DNA of 64,000 bases. It comes from CAYVQF01 sp964454015. Its GTDB lineage: Bacteria; Myxococcota_A; Bradymonadia; UBA4248. The translations under genes and the position numbers were made by a program. The stretch lies in contig CAYVQF010000024.1 in NCBI GenBank assembly GCA_964454015.1, forward strand, positions 1 to 64,000, written 5' to 3'. The notes below the pieces were generated by a model. The model ran no database searches and was not told the origin of the DNA. It saw only the letters and a program-made list of their open reading frames with translations. Positions 28,741-36,963 of the stretch are shown here, piece by piece (positions within the stretch are counted from its first letter, which is position 1; each line of letters starts with the position of its first letter).

Positions 28741-30108
28741 ATGACCATCGCCCGGGAAAAGCTCCCTGTCATCGTCGTAGGCGCCGGCTGCGCCGGTCTG
28801 TCGGCCACCTATACCCTGCAGCAACGAGGGGTCGACGTGCTCTGCCTCGAAGCCCAGGACGTCGCCGGCGGTCGCTGCCGCACGGTGGTCGAGGACGGCT
28901 ACCAGTTCACCATCGGCGCGGGCGTCACCGAGCCCCAGTGGGACACCACCTTCAAGTATTTCGCTGAGTTGGGGCTACTCGATCGCGTCTACCCCATGAA
29001 GAAGCTGCGCTTCAGCTTCAAGCGCAAGGGCAAAATCCACACGGTGAACCTCGGCGGGAGCTGGCGCGAGATGCTGGCGGCCGTCCCTGGCAACCTGCGC
29101 TTCTTGGCCTCGGCCATGCCGGCGGGCACCCTGTGGCAGACCCTCAAGGTGCTGCGCGCCATGCGCCGACACATGCGCGGCGTCGATCCACACCACCACG
29201 ACTTCTCCAGCCTCGCCGAGATCTCCAACACCAGCACGGCGGACTTCGCCCGCACCCACGGCGGCGACAAGGCCCACGACTGGGTCTTCCACCCCTTCAC
29301 GGCGACCATGATCCTGGCGCGGCCCGAAGACGTCTCCGTGGCCCACCCCATCACCTTGCTCTCCCTCATGAAGGGCATGTGCAGCGTCGATGGCGGCTTG
29401 GGCACCCTGACGGCCCACCTCTACGAGGCCGTGCGCGACAAGGTCCGCCTCGCCACGCCCGTCCAGCGCATCGTCATCGAAGCGGGCGAGGTGCGCGGGG
29501 TGCAGACCGCCGAGGGCTTCATCCCCGCTGCGCACGTCATCTGTGCCGTCGACGCCGTGCAGGCGCGCCAGCTCATCCCCGAGCTCCCCGACACCATGCG
29601 CCGCGCTCTGGAGACCTGCCACTACAGCTCCACCTATTACTACCAATTTGGTTTGGACCAGCACTTTCTCCCAGACGATGTCGAGTTCCACGTCCACGTG
29701 ACGCCCGCTTGCGAAGACACCATCTTGTCGTGGACCGCCAAAGGCAGCCGCCCCGGAGAGAAAGCCGTCATGATCGTCGCCACCCGCGGCTGGCGCGACG
29801 CCGAGCTCGACGCCATGAGTGAGGAGGCGCGGCGCCGCTTGGTCATCGACGAGATGCAGAAGATCTACCCGGCCTTCCCCAGCGAGCCGCCCAAGACCAA
29901 GCTCTTTCGCTGGAAGCGGGCGGTCAACCTGGAGTCGCCGGGTCAGTTCACGGCCATCCAAGATCTCCTGGCGAATCACTACGGCGATGTGCCCGGCTTG
30001 TATCTGGCGGGGGAGTATCTGTTCCTGATCGCCTGTACCGAGGGCGCGTTGCGCACGGGTAAGGAGGCGGCTGAGCGCGTCCTGGCGGCGCGGGCGGCTG
30101 ACCTCTAG
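28741..30108 (+). CDS. FAD-dependent amine oxidase/protoporphyrinogen-oxidase-type oxidoreductase
   Basis: 455 residues. The N-terminal dinucleotide motif G14-A-G-C-A-G19 in VIVVGAGCAGLSATYTLQQR, then DVAGGRCRT, binds FAD. The C-terminal GLYLAGEYLFLIACTEGAL is the second FAD contact of the amine oxidase/phytoene desaturase/PPOX superfamily. The middle substrate region is not diagnostic; DGGLGTLTAHLYEAV resembles the phytoene-desaturase-like and PPOX group. It is cytoplasmic, possibly membrane-associated. The start is the first ATG in frame and has a poor ribosome site. It is transcribed away from the flavodoxin gene, 206 bp off. Confidence 0.82.
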   Translation: MTIAREKLPVIVVGAGCAGLSATYTLQQRGVDVLCLEAQDVAGGRCRTVVEDGYQFTIGAGVTEPQWDTTFKYFAELGLLDRVYPMKKLRFSFKRKGKIHTVNLGGSWREMLAAVPGNLRFLASAMPAGTLWQTLKVLRAMRRHMRGVDPHHHDFSSLAEISNTSTADFARTHGGDKAHDWVFHPFTATMILARPEDVSVAHPITLLSLMKGMCSVDGGLGTLTAHLYEAVRDKVRLATPVQRIVIEAGEVRGVQTAEGFIPAAHVICAVDAVQARQLIPELPDTMRRALETCHYSSTYYYQFGLDQHFLPDDVEFHVHVTPACEDTILSWTAKGSRPGEKAVMIVATRGWRDAELDAMSEEARRRLVIDEMQKIYPAFPSEPPKTKLFRWKRAVNLESPGQFTAIQDLLANHYGDVPGLYLAGEYLFLIACTEGALRTGKEAAERVLAARAADL

Positions 30109-30114
30109 CGCCCC

Positions 30115-30480
30115 TCAATCCAGGCTGTCCATATCATCGAGTTCGAAATCGTCGACGTCGTCGGTGAAGTTGCGCTCTCTCGGCTCCCAAAGGAGAGCAT
30201 CGTCGAGGAAGTCGTCCGAGCCGCTGGGATCGGGATCCAATGGCGCCGGCGGCAGCGCGTCGTCTAGGGCGTCTGCACCGAGGACAGGGTGATCTGAGTC
30301 CGGGCGCGCGACCTCCTCGGCAGCCTCTCGCCCCGTGGGCGCGGTGGCCGCCGCGGGCGGCACGATCTGGCGGATGGCACGGTCGCCGCCGTGGTTGTCC
30401 GTCTCGGGGAAGACCACGCGGGCGCTCGGCGTCGCGCAAGCTGCGAGGAGCAGGGCGAGGCCCAGCAGGACAAATCGCAT
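30115..30480 (-). CDS. small acidic lipoprotein
   Basis: 121 residues. MRFVLLGLALLLAAC is a clear lipoprotein leader. The mature chain is dominated by Asp, Glu, Pro and Ala, with the C-terminal third almost wholly acidic (DDVDDFELDDMDSLD), so it is probably disordered. No family is recognisable. The start at 30480 has no clear ribosome site, and longer frames add Arg/Pro-rich residues. It ends seven bases after the oxidoreductase stop, in convergent orientation. Confidence 0.6.
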   Translation of the reverse strand: MRFVLLGLALLLAACATPSARVVFPETDNHGGDRAIRQIVPPAAATAPTGREAAEEVARPDSDHPVLGADALDDALPPAPLDPDPSGSDDFLDDALLWEPRERNFTDDVDDFELDDMDSLD

Positions 30481-30642
30481 GCCGAGTGGTCTGCGCCCGC
30501 GAGACCGGGGGCGGTGAGCTGGGGGAAGGGCGTCGGGGTGCCACATGAGGTGCAGGCCTCCATCAAGGCGAAGGTGAGCGACCGCCTCTAGCCTAAGCGG
30601 CGCTCCCGCGGGGCGGCAAGCCCGTTGGCAGCGAAGGGCCGT

Positions 30643-31092
30643 TTACTCTCCGTAACGAATGACCGTGGTCTCGGCGGCCACATCGACGCTCACCAACAAC
30701 TCGCCGCCAGCGCCGATGAGCTCCTGTGCAGGATCGGCCGGGAGGAGGTGGGTGGGCTTGAAGGTAACGATCCAGAGGTAGCGGCCCTCGCGCACGATCT
30801 GCTCGACCCGCGTGATGGTATAGCGCTGAGTGGCGAAGTCCGCTTCCTGGGCGATGGCTGCCTCGGCCAAAGCGATGGCTTGGGCGAGGGCCGTGCTGCT
30901 GGGGGTGGCCGCTGGAAGGGGCGCTGCGGTCGGGCACTCCGCAGGCGGCGCCGCTCTGGGCACCTCCGCAGGCACCTCAGTGGGTGTTTGGGTGGGCGGG
31001 GCAGACCCTTCCCCCTTTCCCATGGGGCTCTGGCAGGCCACTGCCAAGAACAACGTCAGGCACAAGAGCAGCGTTTGCAGGATGTCGTTCAT
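30643..31092 (-). CDS. small lipoprotein with PepSY-like C-terminus
   Basis: 149 residues. The leader ends at LFLAVAC. A Pro/Thr/Ala-rich linker of about 45 residues leads to a compact C-terminal domain: a helix (ALAQAIALAEAAIAQEADF) and then strands (YTITRVEQIVREGRYLWIVTF, GELLVSVDVAAETTVIRYGE). One helix followed by three strands is the plan of PepSY-type domains, although conserved residues are too few for a firm call. GAGGGG precedes the ATG. It stands alone between two other leftward lipoprotein genes. Confidence 0.6.
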   Translation of the reverse strand: MNDILQTLLLCLTLFLAVACQSPMGKGEGSAPPTQTPTEVPAEVPRAAPPAECPTAAPLPAATPSSTALAQAIALAEAAIAQEADFATQRYTITRVEQIVREGRYLWIVTFKPTHLLPADPAQELIGAGGELLVSVDVAAETTVIRYGE

Positions 31093-31264
31093 GGCCCCTC
31101 TGTGGATGGTGGTCCTGGTCCAGCTTGACCGTGGCTGCGAGCGCTGCGCGCCTTAGGCTGGCAGCGCTGATCGCCGACGATGATGCGCTTTGGCGGTGAT
31201 CACGGTCAAGGGCCAGGGAGGGGGCGCTAGAAGACGCGCGGCGTTGCAGCGCTGATGGCGCCGC

Positions 31265-31981
31265 TCATGGCGCTTCGGCGGCCACGACCTTGTCGGCGTC
31301 GAAGTGGATGTCACCGATGTGGGCGACATAGGGGCTCGGCTTCCAGCGCCGTCCCGTCGCCATCACCCGCTTGCCGACCAGCTCGTCGTCGGCGCCGCTG
31401 ACCAGAAGGCGCGTGCCGTCGTCGAGCACCAGCCAGAGGATGAGCTCCTCGGCGAGCTTGCTGCCAGGTACACCCATGGGCTCCTCGATGAGCTGGCCCG
31501 CCACGGTCTCGGTCTTGCTGGTCCAGCTCGGCACGTCGATAGGGATCGCGTCGATGGTCTCGACCTCGAAGTGGGCGGCCATGATGTGTTGGGTGAGGGC
31601 GCCCGGTGTGTACGGGCGACCCGTGGCGCGCACGCGCTTGCCCTCGAGGTGGCGCCACGCGTCTGGGCGATAGGCGATGAGAAAGGTCCGCCCATCCTCG
31701 ACCTCGAGCCAGACGCCCTGAAAGGCCTTGCCGCCGACCGTGGCGTCGATGTGCAGCGCCGCGGAGAAGGTCTCCGTCGCGCCGTAAGTGCGATCGTAGC
31801 CAGCTTCTTCCAGCTCCGGGGGCACATGGAGAATGTGGTCGCCGGCCTCAGAGCCCGTCGGCGCCGACGTCTGCGGCGTGGCCACTTCCGTCGCAGGTTG
31901 GGCCGCTTTCTTCTCGGCCGTGGTGCAGGCGGCGACCAGAAGCGCCGCTGCCACTGTGCTCGTCAGGGTAAAGGTCGTCAT
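31265..31981 (-). CDS. lipoprotein with two OB-like repeats
   Basis: 238 residues. The leader ends at LLVAAC, and the start is ATG 31981. Two halves look homologous. The first has FLIAYRPDAWRHLEGKRVRA, TGRPYTP and HIMAAHFEVE; the second has LLVSGADDELVGKRVMATGR, RWKPSPYVAHIGDIHFDAD. Each reads as strands around a GKRVxATGR turn, as in small OB-fold or nucleic-acid-binding-like domains of periplasmic proteins. A shared ancestral duplication is inferred. No function is assigned. Upstream frames to 32338 look non-coding. Confidence 0.65.
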   Translation of the reverse strand: MTTFTLTSTVAAALLVAACTTAEKKAAQPATEVATPQTSAPTGSEAGDHILHVPPELEEAGYDRTYGATETFSAALHIDATVGGKAFQGVWLEVEDGRTFLIAYRPDAWRHLEGKRVRATGRPYTPGALTQHIMAAHFEVETIDAIPIDVPSWTSKTETVAGQLIEEPMGVPGSKLAEELILWLVLDDGTRLLVSGADDELVGKRVMATGRRWKPSPYVAHIGDIHFDADKVVAAEAP

Positions 31982-32298
31982 GGGCGCTCGCGGGTTCAGG
32001 CGCCGATGGGGAAGACCGGCGCCTCGACGAAAGTATCGATGGGGTCGGGAAAAGGCAAGCGCGGGGTGGCCTGAAAAAGGAGGACACCGTGTCCCGGTGG
32101 CAGGGGCGCAGCGGCCCCCCATGAGGCTCGATAGTGGGGTGGACGGCGGCATGACGCGTCGATAGCGATCACGTCTCCCAGCATTGGCTTGAAGCAACGC
32201 CCCTCCAGCGCTATCAAGGTTGGCAGGCTCGGCAGGCTCGCGCTGACCCATTTCGGGCCCACGCCGCGATGGACGAGGTGAGCACACGGGAGGAGAAG

Positions 32299-32826
32299 AT
32301 GAGTCGGGTGTTCTTGTTGTTGTTCCTGGTCGCGCCAATTCACTGGCTTGGGTGCGCCCGTTCGGACCAGGGCCCAGGGCCCGCCTCGCCGATGCAGACC
32401 GAGAGCGCCCGTCTCGCCCCGGACCCCGAGCTCGTGCCGCCGACGCAGGAAGGCGACGACGGGTGGCTGCTCTACCTGGGGGCCCCGACTTGGACTCCGC
32501 AGCGGGTCGCCGGGCGGCACTTCGGCGACGCTAGCCCCGAGGAGGCGGTGCTGCACTACTTCGCATGCCGCATGCAGGGCGCCGAGTGCTTCCGGGAGGT
32601 GTTGGTCAGCCCCGCCAGCGAGCGACTCACCCGCAAGCTGGCCATCCATGACCAGTGGCGCTTCCTCGAGCTGCGCCTCGTGGCACGCCAGGATGCTGGC
32701 GATGGCGAGCTATGGTTGAAGGTCTACCTGCGGGTCTCCATCGACGGGCAGGAGGACGGCGGCGAGGACGAGGTGACCCTGCTCGAGCAAGATGGGCGCT
32801 GGGTGATCCTCTCGGTGCCAACCTGA
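32299..32826 (+). CDS. lipoprotein of unknown function
   Basis: 175 residues from ATG 32299, with AGGAGA just upstream. The leader MSRVFLLLFLVAPIHWLGC is lipobox-ended. The mature part contains PEEAVLHYFACRMQGAECF and a C-terminal series of strands (WRFLELRLVARQ, LWLKVYLRVSIDG, VTLLEQDGRWVILSV) with the plan of an NTF2/DUF4878-like cone, a fold often used for ligand binding. That assignment is tentative. It is convergent with the gene ending at 32874. Confidence 0.65.
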   Translation: MSRVFLLLFLVAPIHWLGCARSDQGPGPASPMQTESARLAPDPELVPPTQEGDDGWLLYLGAPTWTPQRVAGRHFGDASPEEAVLHYFACRMQGAECFREVLVSPASERLTRKLAIHDQWRFLELRLVARQDAGDGELWLKVYLRVSIDGQEDGGEDEVTLLEQDGRWVILSVPT

Positions 32827-32873
32827 GGTGCCAAAGTTCCGTGGCAAAAGAGGGCCGCCAGCGCCACCGGGGC

Positions 32874-34040
32874 TCAAAGATCGCGGATCGTGCCGAGGGC
32901 TTTGCTCCCGCTCTCCGAAATCTCATAGACCGAACCGTCGCGGTAGTTGACGGCGTAGTGGGCCACGGCGAAAGCGCCGCTGACCTCGAAGCGATAGCAC
33001 TCCCCGCCGTCGATGTCCTCTACGCCCACGTAGCCAATGACCATCGGCTTCTCTGCGCTGTAGTCCGAGGCCACGCTGTACCGCTGCTGCAAGACGAGAT
33101 GAAACAACGCCGAGGCGGCATCGTAGGCCGATAGGTTATCGCCGGGATCGCTCGCCATCAGGGAACCCGTGTAAATGACGCCGTCAACGATAGGCTCGCC
33201 GCCTAGCTGCGCTTCGAAGTGGTCATAATACAACGGTGGATTCATACGATCCATGTCGACGTGATTGAATGGGACGACAGCCGTAGGGTCGAGTCGGTAA
33301 AAATCACGCGTGTCCGGGCAGTAGGCGTAGAAGAGCGTATAGGGATCGACGCCGCCGCCGCTGGTGGTGATCTCGAGCAAGATCTCCGTAAAATGACCGA
33401 CTTCGCCGCCTTGCGGGCGCAACAGAAATCCAGCGACGTTCACACTGTCGATGACCGCGCCGTCGTACTCGGGCGTGTAGAGCTTGGCGACCTCGGATCG
33501 GATAAAATCATCTTCGAAGCCCAGGTCGGAAAATTGAATCCATTTGTTGTGAATCTTATCGTAGTTCACGCTCTGCACCGTGCCGCTCCACCGGAGGTTC
33601 GGGTACACGCCGTAGGTGAGCACGACCTGGGCGTATTGCGCGTTCGTAAAGGGGTAGGTCCTGATCTCAATCCACGCGTCGTCATCTTGGCCGTTCTCGG
33701 CCAGGAACGCCTCATAGCGCATCTGCAAGCCTTGATTGAAGAGCCTGTTGATGGCATCGATCTCGTCGTTCTTCTCCCCGTCATATTCGAAGTAAGGGAT
33801 CTCGACGATAGAATTGCCCGGGTAGGCCTGGGTGATGAAGGCGATCCGCAGCGCGGCCGCATCTCCCGGTCCCGACGTGTCACCCGGTGGCGGGGAGGTC
33901 GCCGTCTCTGGATGCACCTCAGTCACGGCATCCCCTGAGCTCGGCGAAGCCGCCTGGTGGGGGGCTGTCCCGGCGCAAGCACCGAGAGCGAGCAACAGCA
34001 CAACAGTCATCATCGCTACCAAGCATCTTCTCGCTTCCAT
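32874..34040 (-). CDS. secreted lipoprotein with RsiV/DUF3298-like C-terminal region
   Basis: 388 residues. The leader ends at LLALGAC, and GGAGAT precedes ATG 34040. After a Pro/Ser/Glu-rich linker the domain has NSIVEIPYFEYDGEKNDEIDA, INRLFNQGLQMRYEAF and IRTYPFTNAQYAQVVLTYGV. That order (a paired strand, a helix, then a strand pair) recalls DUF4163/DUF3298-type exported proteins such as RsiV. The C-terminal 100 residues (GYVGVEDIDGGECYRFEVSG, FAVAHYAVNYRDGSVYEI) form a separate small domain. No catalytic residues are evident. Base composition is less GC-rich than its neighbours. Confidence 0.6.
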   Translation of the reverse strand: MEARRCLVAMMTVVLLLALGACAGTAPHQAASPSSGDAVTEVHPETATSPPPGDTSGPGDAAALRIAFITQAYPGNSIVEIPYFEYDGEKNDEIDAINRLFNQGLQMRYEAFLAENGQDDDAWIEIRTYPFTNAQYAQVVLTYGVYPNLRWSGTVQSVNYDKIHNKWIQFSDLGFEDDFIRSEVAKLYTPEYDGAVIDSVNVAGFLLRPQGGEVGHFTEILLEITTSGGGVDPYTLFYAYCPDTRDFYRLDPTAVVPFNHVDMDRMNPPLYYDHFEAQLGGEPIVDGVIYTGSLMASDPGDNLSAYDAASALFHLVLQQRYSVASDYSAEKPMVIGYVGVEDIDGGECYRFEVSGAFAVAHYAVNYRDGSVYEISESGSKALGTIRDL

Positions 34041-34484
34041 CACAACGCCATCTCCTAGCCATTCAGTGGTCTGTGCTGACCGCCAGCGCAACATTTCATC
34101 CAAATCATTCAAGGGATGGAGCACACCAGCCCCGCGGCGACACTAGCACGCGACGACGGAGCGGCAAAGCCGGAATACATCGCCAACTACCCACGCCTTT
34201 TCCTCACCGCACCAAGACCGGGGGGATGGGGATCCACGCGCGTTAGGGCGTGCGCTCGAGGAGCCCGCAAGGCGGCGCGGGCCCAGCGGGCAGGCGCGAG
34301 AGCGGGCGGCGGCCTGGAGACGGCCACTCCCTTCCGCGACAGCCATCCTGCCACCCTCTGCAAGCAGGTGCGCCAAGGCGGACGCCCTTCCTTTCTCTTG
34401 TGCGCGCCGATCGCCGCCTTGACCCACCGTCGTCAATCTCTAAGCTTCGTTGTGGACTGCGATTCCTTCCCGTCGGAGTGCACC
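34041..34484. other. 444-bp intergenic region, no gene
   Basis: Divergent upstream regions of the lipoproteins at 32874-34040 and 34485-36890. A frame that runs into the downstream gene from 34116 is Arg/Ala-rich and lacks coding character. No clear promoter, repeat or RNA was seen. Confidence 0.5.
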
Positions 34485-36890
34485 ATGCCCAGCACTTTCG
34501 CGCTTCGTCTCCTCTCCGCCCTCTTTCTGATCGCCCTGGCCCTACCGGCCTGCGGCGACGAGAGCCAGCCAAGTCCCCCAGGCTGCGATCCCAATCCTTG
34601 CAGCGAAGCGCACCGCAGCCAGTGCAGCGTCGATAGCCAAGGGCTGCCCCGCTGCGGCTGCGATCCGGGCTTCGTCGACCGTGACGGCCGCTGTGTCGCC
34701 GCGCCCGCAGAGGACCCCTGCGACCCCAACCCCTGTGCCCTAATGGGTGGCCACCGCAGCGTGTGTGAGCCAAGGCCTGGAGGATTCACCTGCCTCTGTG
34801 ATGAAGGCTATCGCGAGCATGATGGCGCCTGTGAGCCCGCTGCTGATCCCTGCGACCCCAACCCGTGCGCCGCAGACGCCGCCGGACGCAGCCTCTGCGA
34901 ACGCGATGAGGCCAACGGCTTCGTCTGCCTTTGCCCGGAGGGCACGGTCTGGCGCGACGTTCGCTGCCAGAGCGGCGCTGCCTGCGAGGCTGATCCCCTG
35001 ACCATGGAGGTCACGGAGCTCGCGGCCGCTACCTTCTTCCGCGGCGTCGATCTGAGCTGGACCTTGACCCCCGACGCGTCCATCAGCGCCATCGTCGTCA
35101 CCTCGCCCGTCGGCGATCTTTGGCTCACCCCGGACGCGCGCTCGGCGCGCGTCGAGCCGCTGCCCGACGGCGCTCACCTACGCGTCGACCTTCACTTGCA
35201 ACGGGCCGATGGCTGCCGCTCCCCCGGTGTGGGCGTCGAGATCTCCCTCGCCACCCCGAGCCACACGGCCAACCCCAGCATCGGCCCTTACCTCACCCTG
35301 CTGCATGGCCAACGCAGCGACGGGACCGCCCAAGCCCTCGACCCCTCCCGCGCCGTTGTCGTCAACTTCGAAGCCAGCGAGACCTTCGCCGCCAAGGTCT
35401 ACTATCGCCCCCTCCTCGCCGGCAGCGAGGCGCCGTGGCAAGTGGCTTACACCACTGACGATCGCCGTATCCAGCGCGCCGTCTTGGACGGCCTGAGCCC
35501 AGACAGCGCCTACCAATACCAAGTCCTGAGCGCGCCCGAGACCCCCTCTCCCGTCTTCGTGTTTCGCACGGCCGATCCCAACGCGGACCGTACCAGGCTG
35601 CTCGTCCTCGGCGACCACCAAGACGAAGAGGCGCAACAGCGTTGGGCCGAGGTGGCCGAGGAGATCGCCGCGCACCACCTCGACGACTTCGATTTCATCC
35701 TCGACATCGGCGACATGCCCAAAGACGACGAGCGCTTCGACGACCAGCCTTACTATTGGTGGCGCGTCTTCTTCGAGAAAGGGCGCCCCCTCTTGGCGGC
35801 GAAGGTCATCTTCCCGGCCATTGGCAACCACGACACGCCGGCCGATGCGTCCCTCGACCCGCCGCTGCCACAGTACGCCGCCAACGCCCGCGACAGCCAG
35901 AGCTTCCGCCGCTTCTTCGGCCTCTCTGCCGCCCAGAGCGACCCAGACTATTACGCGTTTCGTTGGGGCAACGGCTACGTCGTGGTGCTCAACTCGGAGA
36001 TCCCCATCTTCTACGCCCACTACCCAGAGCTCGCCTCGGGTCAGGTCGCGCGCCAATGGCAGTGGCTCGCCCAGGAGCTCGATGGCGCCGCGGCCCAGGC
36101 GAGCTGGGTCTTCGTGGCCAACCACGTGCCGCCCTTCAGCCCGGCAGGCGGCAAGGACGAGGTGCAATACGTCCGCCCCATGACCCCCTACCTCGAGGGC
36201 AAAGTCGACTGGCATTTTTCAGGACACGTCCACCTCTACCAGCGGGTGCGCCCCATCATCGCCGCAGCGTCCTCCTTCGAGTATCGCAAGGAATACGGGC
36301 GCGCTCCTGCACAGGGGCTTGGCTATCTCGTGGTGCCGCCTGCCGGGCAGTGGCCCCGCTACGCTTCATTGCCAGCCATGGAGCTGGAGCTCGCCGCTTA
36401 CCCGCAAGACCAAGGGGACACGGCCTATGAGACGGGCTTCGCCATCGTCGAGACCGCGGGCGATACTTTCCAGCTCAGGGTCTATGGGATGGGCGACGTC
36501 GACGCGCGCAATAGCAGCGGCTATGGCGACGACGGCGGCAAGCGCTTGCTCGACAGCCTCTCCTACACGCGTCGCCCCCAAGCCCGCTCGAGCGTATTTC
36601 CCATGTGCTACTACCGCGGCACGAGCAACGGCTGGAGGAGAACCGCCATGACCCTCGTCGAGGACCACACCTGGGAGATCGTCGTCCTCTTCACCCCCGG
36701 CGAGGGCGATGCCAGCTTCAAATTCTTCAGCGATCACGGGGGTGAGAAGTGGTACGGCGACGATGACGGCGATGGCAAGGCCCACAGCAATGAACAGCGC
36801 AACATCGCCGTCACTGGCGGACCGGGCAGCTACCGCATCCGCTTCCATGATCAGAGTCGGGTCTATGCCGTGACCAAGATCGACGGCTGA
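34485..36890 (+). CDS. EGF-like / purple-acid-phosphatase-like / carbohydrate-binding fusion lipoprotein
   Basis: 801 residues from ATG 34485. The lipoprotein leader ends at LPAC. Three EGF-like modules, each opening with CDPNPC, fill about residues 30-160. A fibronectin-like region follows, then a metallophosphoesterase: LLVLGDHQDE, ILDIGDMP, AIGNHD, VANHVPPF and FSGHVHLYQR are the ordered metal-ligand blocks of the purple acid phosphatase group. The Tyr that colours true PAPs after the second block is absent. The last 90 residues (YYRGTSNGWRRTAMTLVED, FKFFSDHGGEKWYGDD) resemble a starch-binding CBM25/26-type module. It is probably a surface phosphohydrolase held to a polysaccharide. Confidence 0.8.
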   Translation: MPSTFALRLLSALFLIALALPACGDESQPSPPGCDPNPCSEAHRSQCSVDSQGLPRCGCDPGFVDRDGRCVAAPAEDPCDPNPCALMGGHRSVCEPRPGGFTCLCDEGYREHDGACEPAADPCDPNPCAADAAGRSLCERDEANGFVCLCPEGTVWRDVRCQSGAACEADPLTMEVTELAAATFFRGVDLSWTLTPDASISAIVVTSPVGDLWLTPDARSARVEPLPDGAHLRVDLHLQRADGCRSPGVGVEISLATPSHTANPSIGPYLTLLHGQRSDGTAQALDPSRAVVVNFEASETFAAKVYYRPLLAGSEAPWQVAYTTDDRRIQRAVLDGLSPDSAYQYQVLSAPETPSPVFVFRTADPNADRTRLLVLGDHQDEEAQQRWAEVAEEIAAHHLDDFDFILDIGDMPKDDERFDDQPYYWWRVFFEKGRPLLAAKVIFPAIGNHDTPADASLDPPLPQYAANARDSQSFRRFFGLSAAQSDPDYYAFRWGNGYVVVLNSEIPIFYAHYPELASGQVARQWQWLAQELDGAAAQASWVFVANHVPPFSPAGGKDEVQYVRPMTPYLEGKVDWHFSGHVHLYQRVRPIIAAASSFEYRKEYGRAPAQGLGYLVVPPAGQWPRYASLPAMELELAAYPQDQGDTAYETGFAIVETAGDTFQLRVYGMGDVDARNSSGYGDDGGKRLLDSLSYTRRPQARSSVFPMCYYRGTSNGWRRTAMTLVEDHTWEIVVLFTPGEGDASFKFFSDHGGEKWYGDDDGDGKAHSNEQRNIAVTGGPGSYRIRFHDQSRVYAVTKIDG

Positions 36891-36963
36891 GTTGGGGGTG
36901 GCTTCGTGCCGGCCCGGTTGGGGCCGTTGAACCTTGGCTGGCGGGGGCGCGGAGCTCTGGCGC

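Noticed and set aside
34116..34484. N-terminal extension of the EGF-phosphatase protein
   Set aside because: Arg/Ala/Gly-rich sequence before a perfect lipoprotein leader at 34485; not plausible protein.
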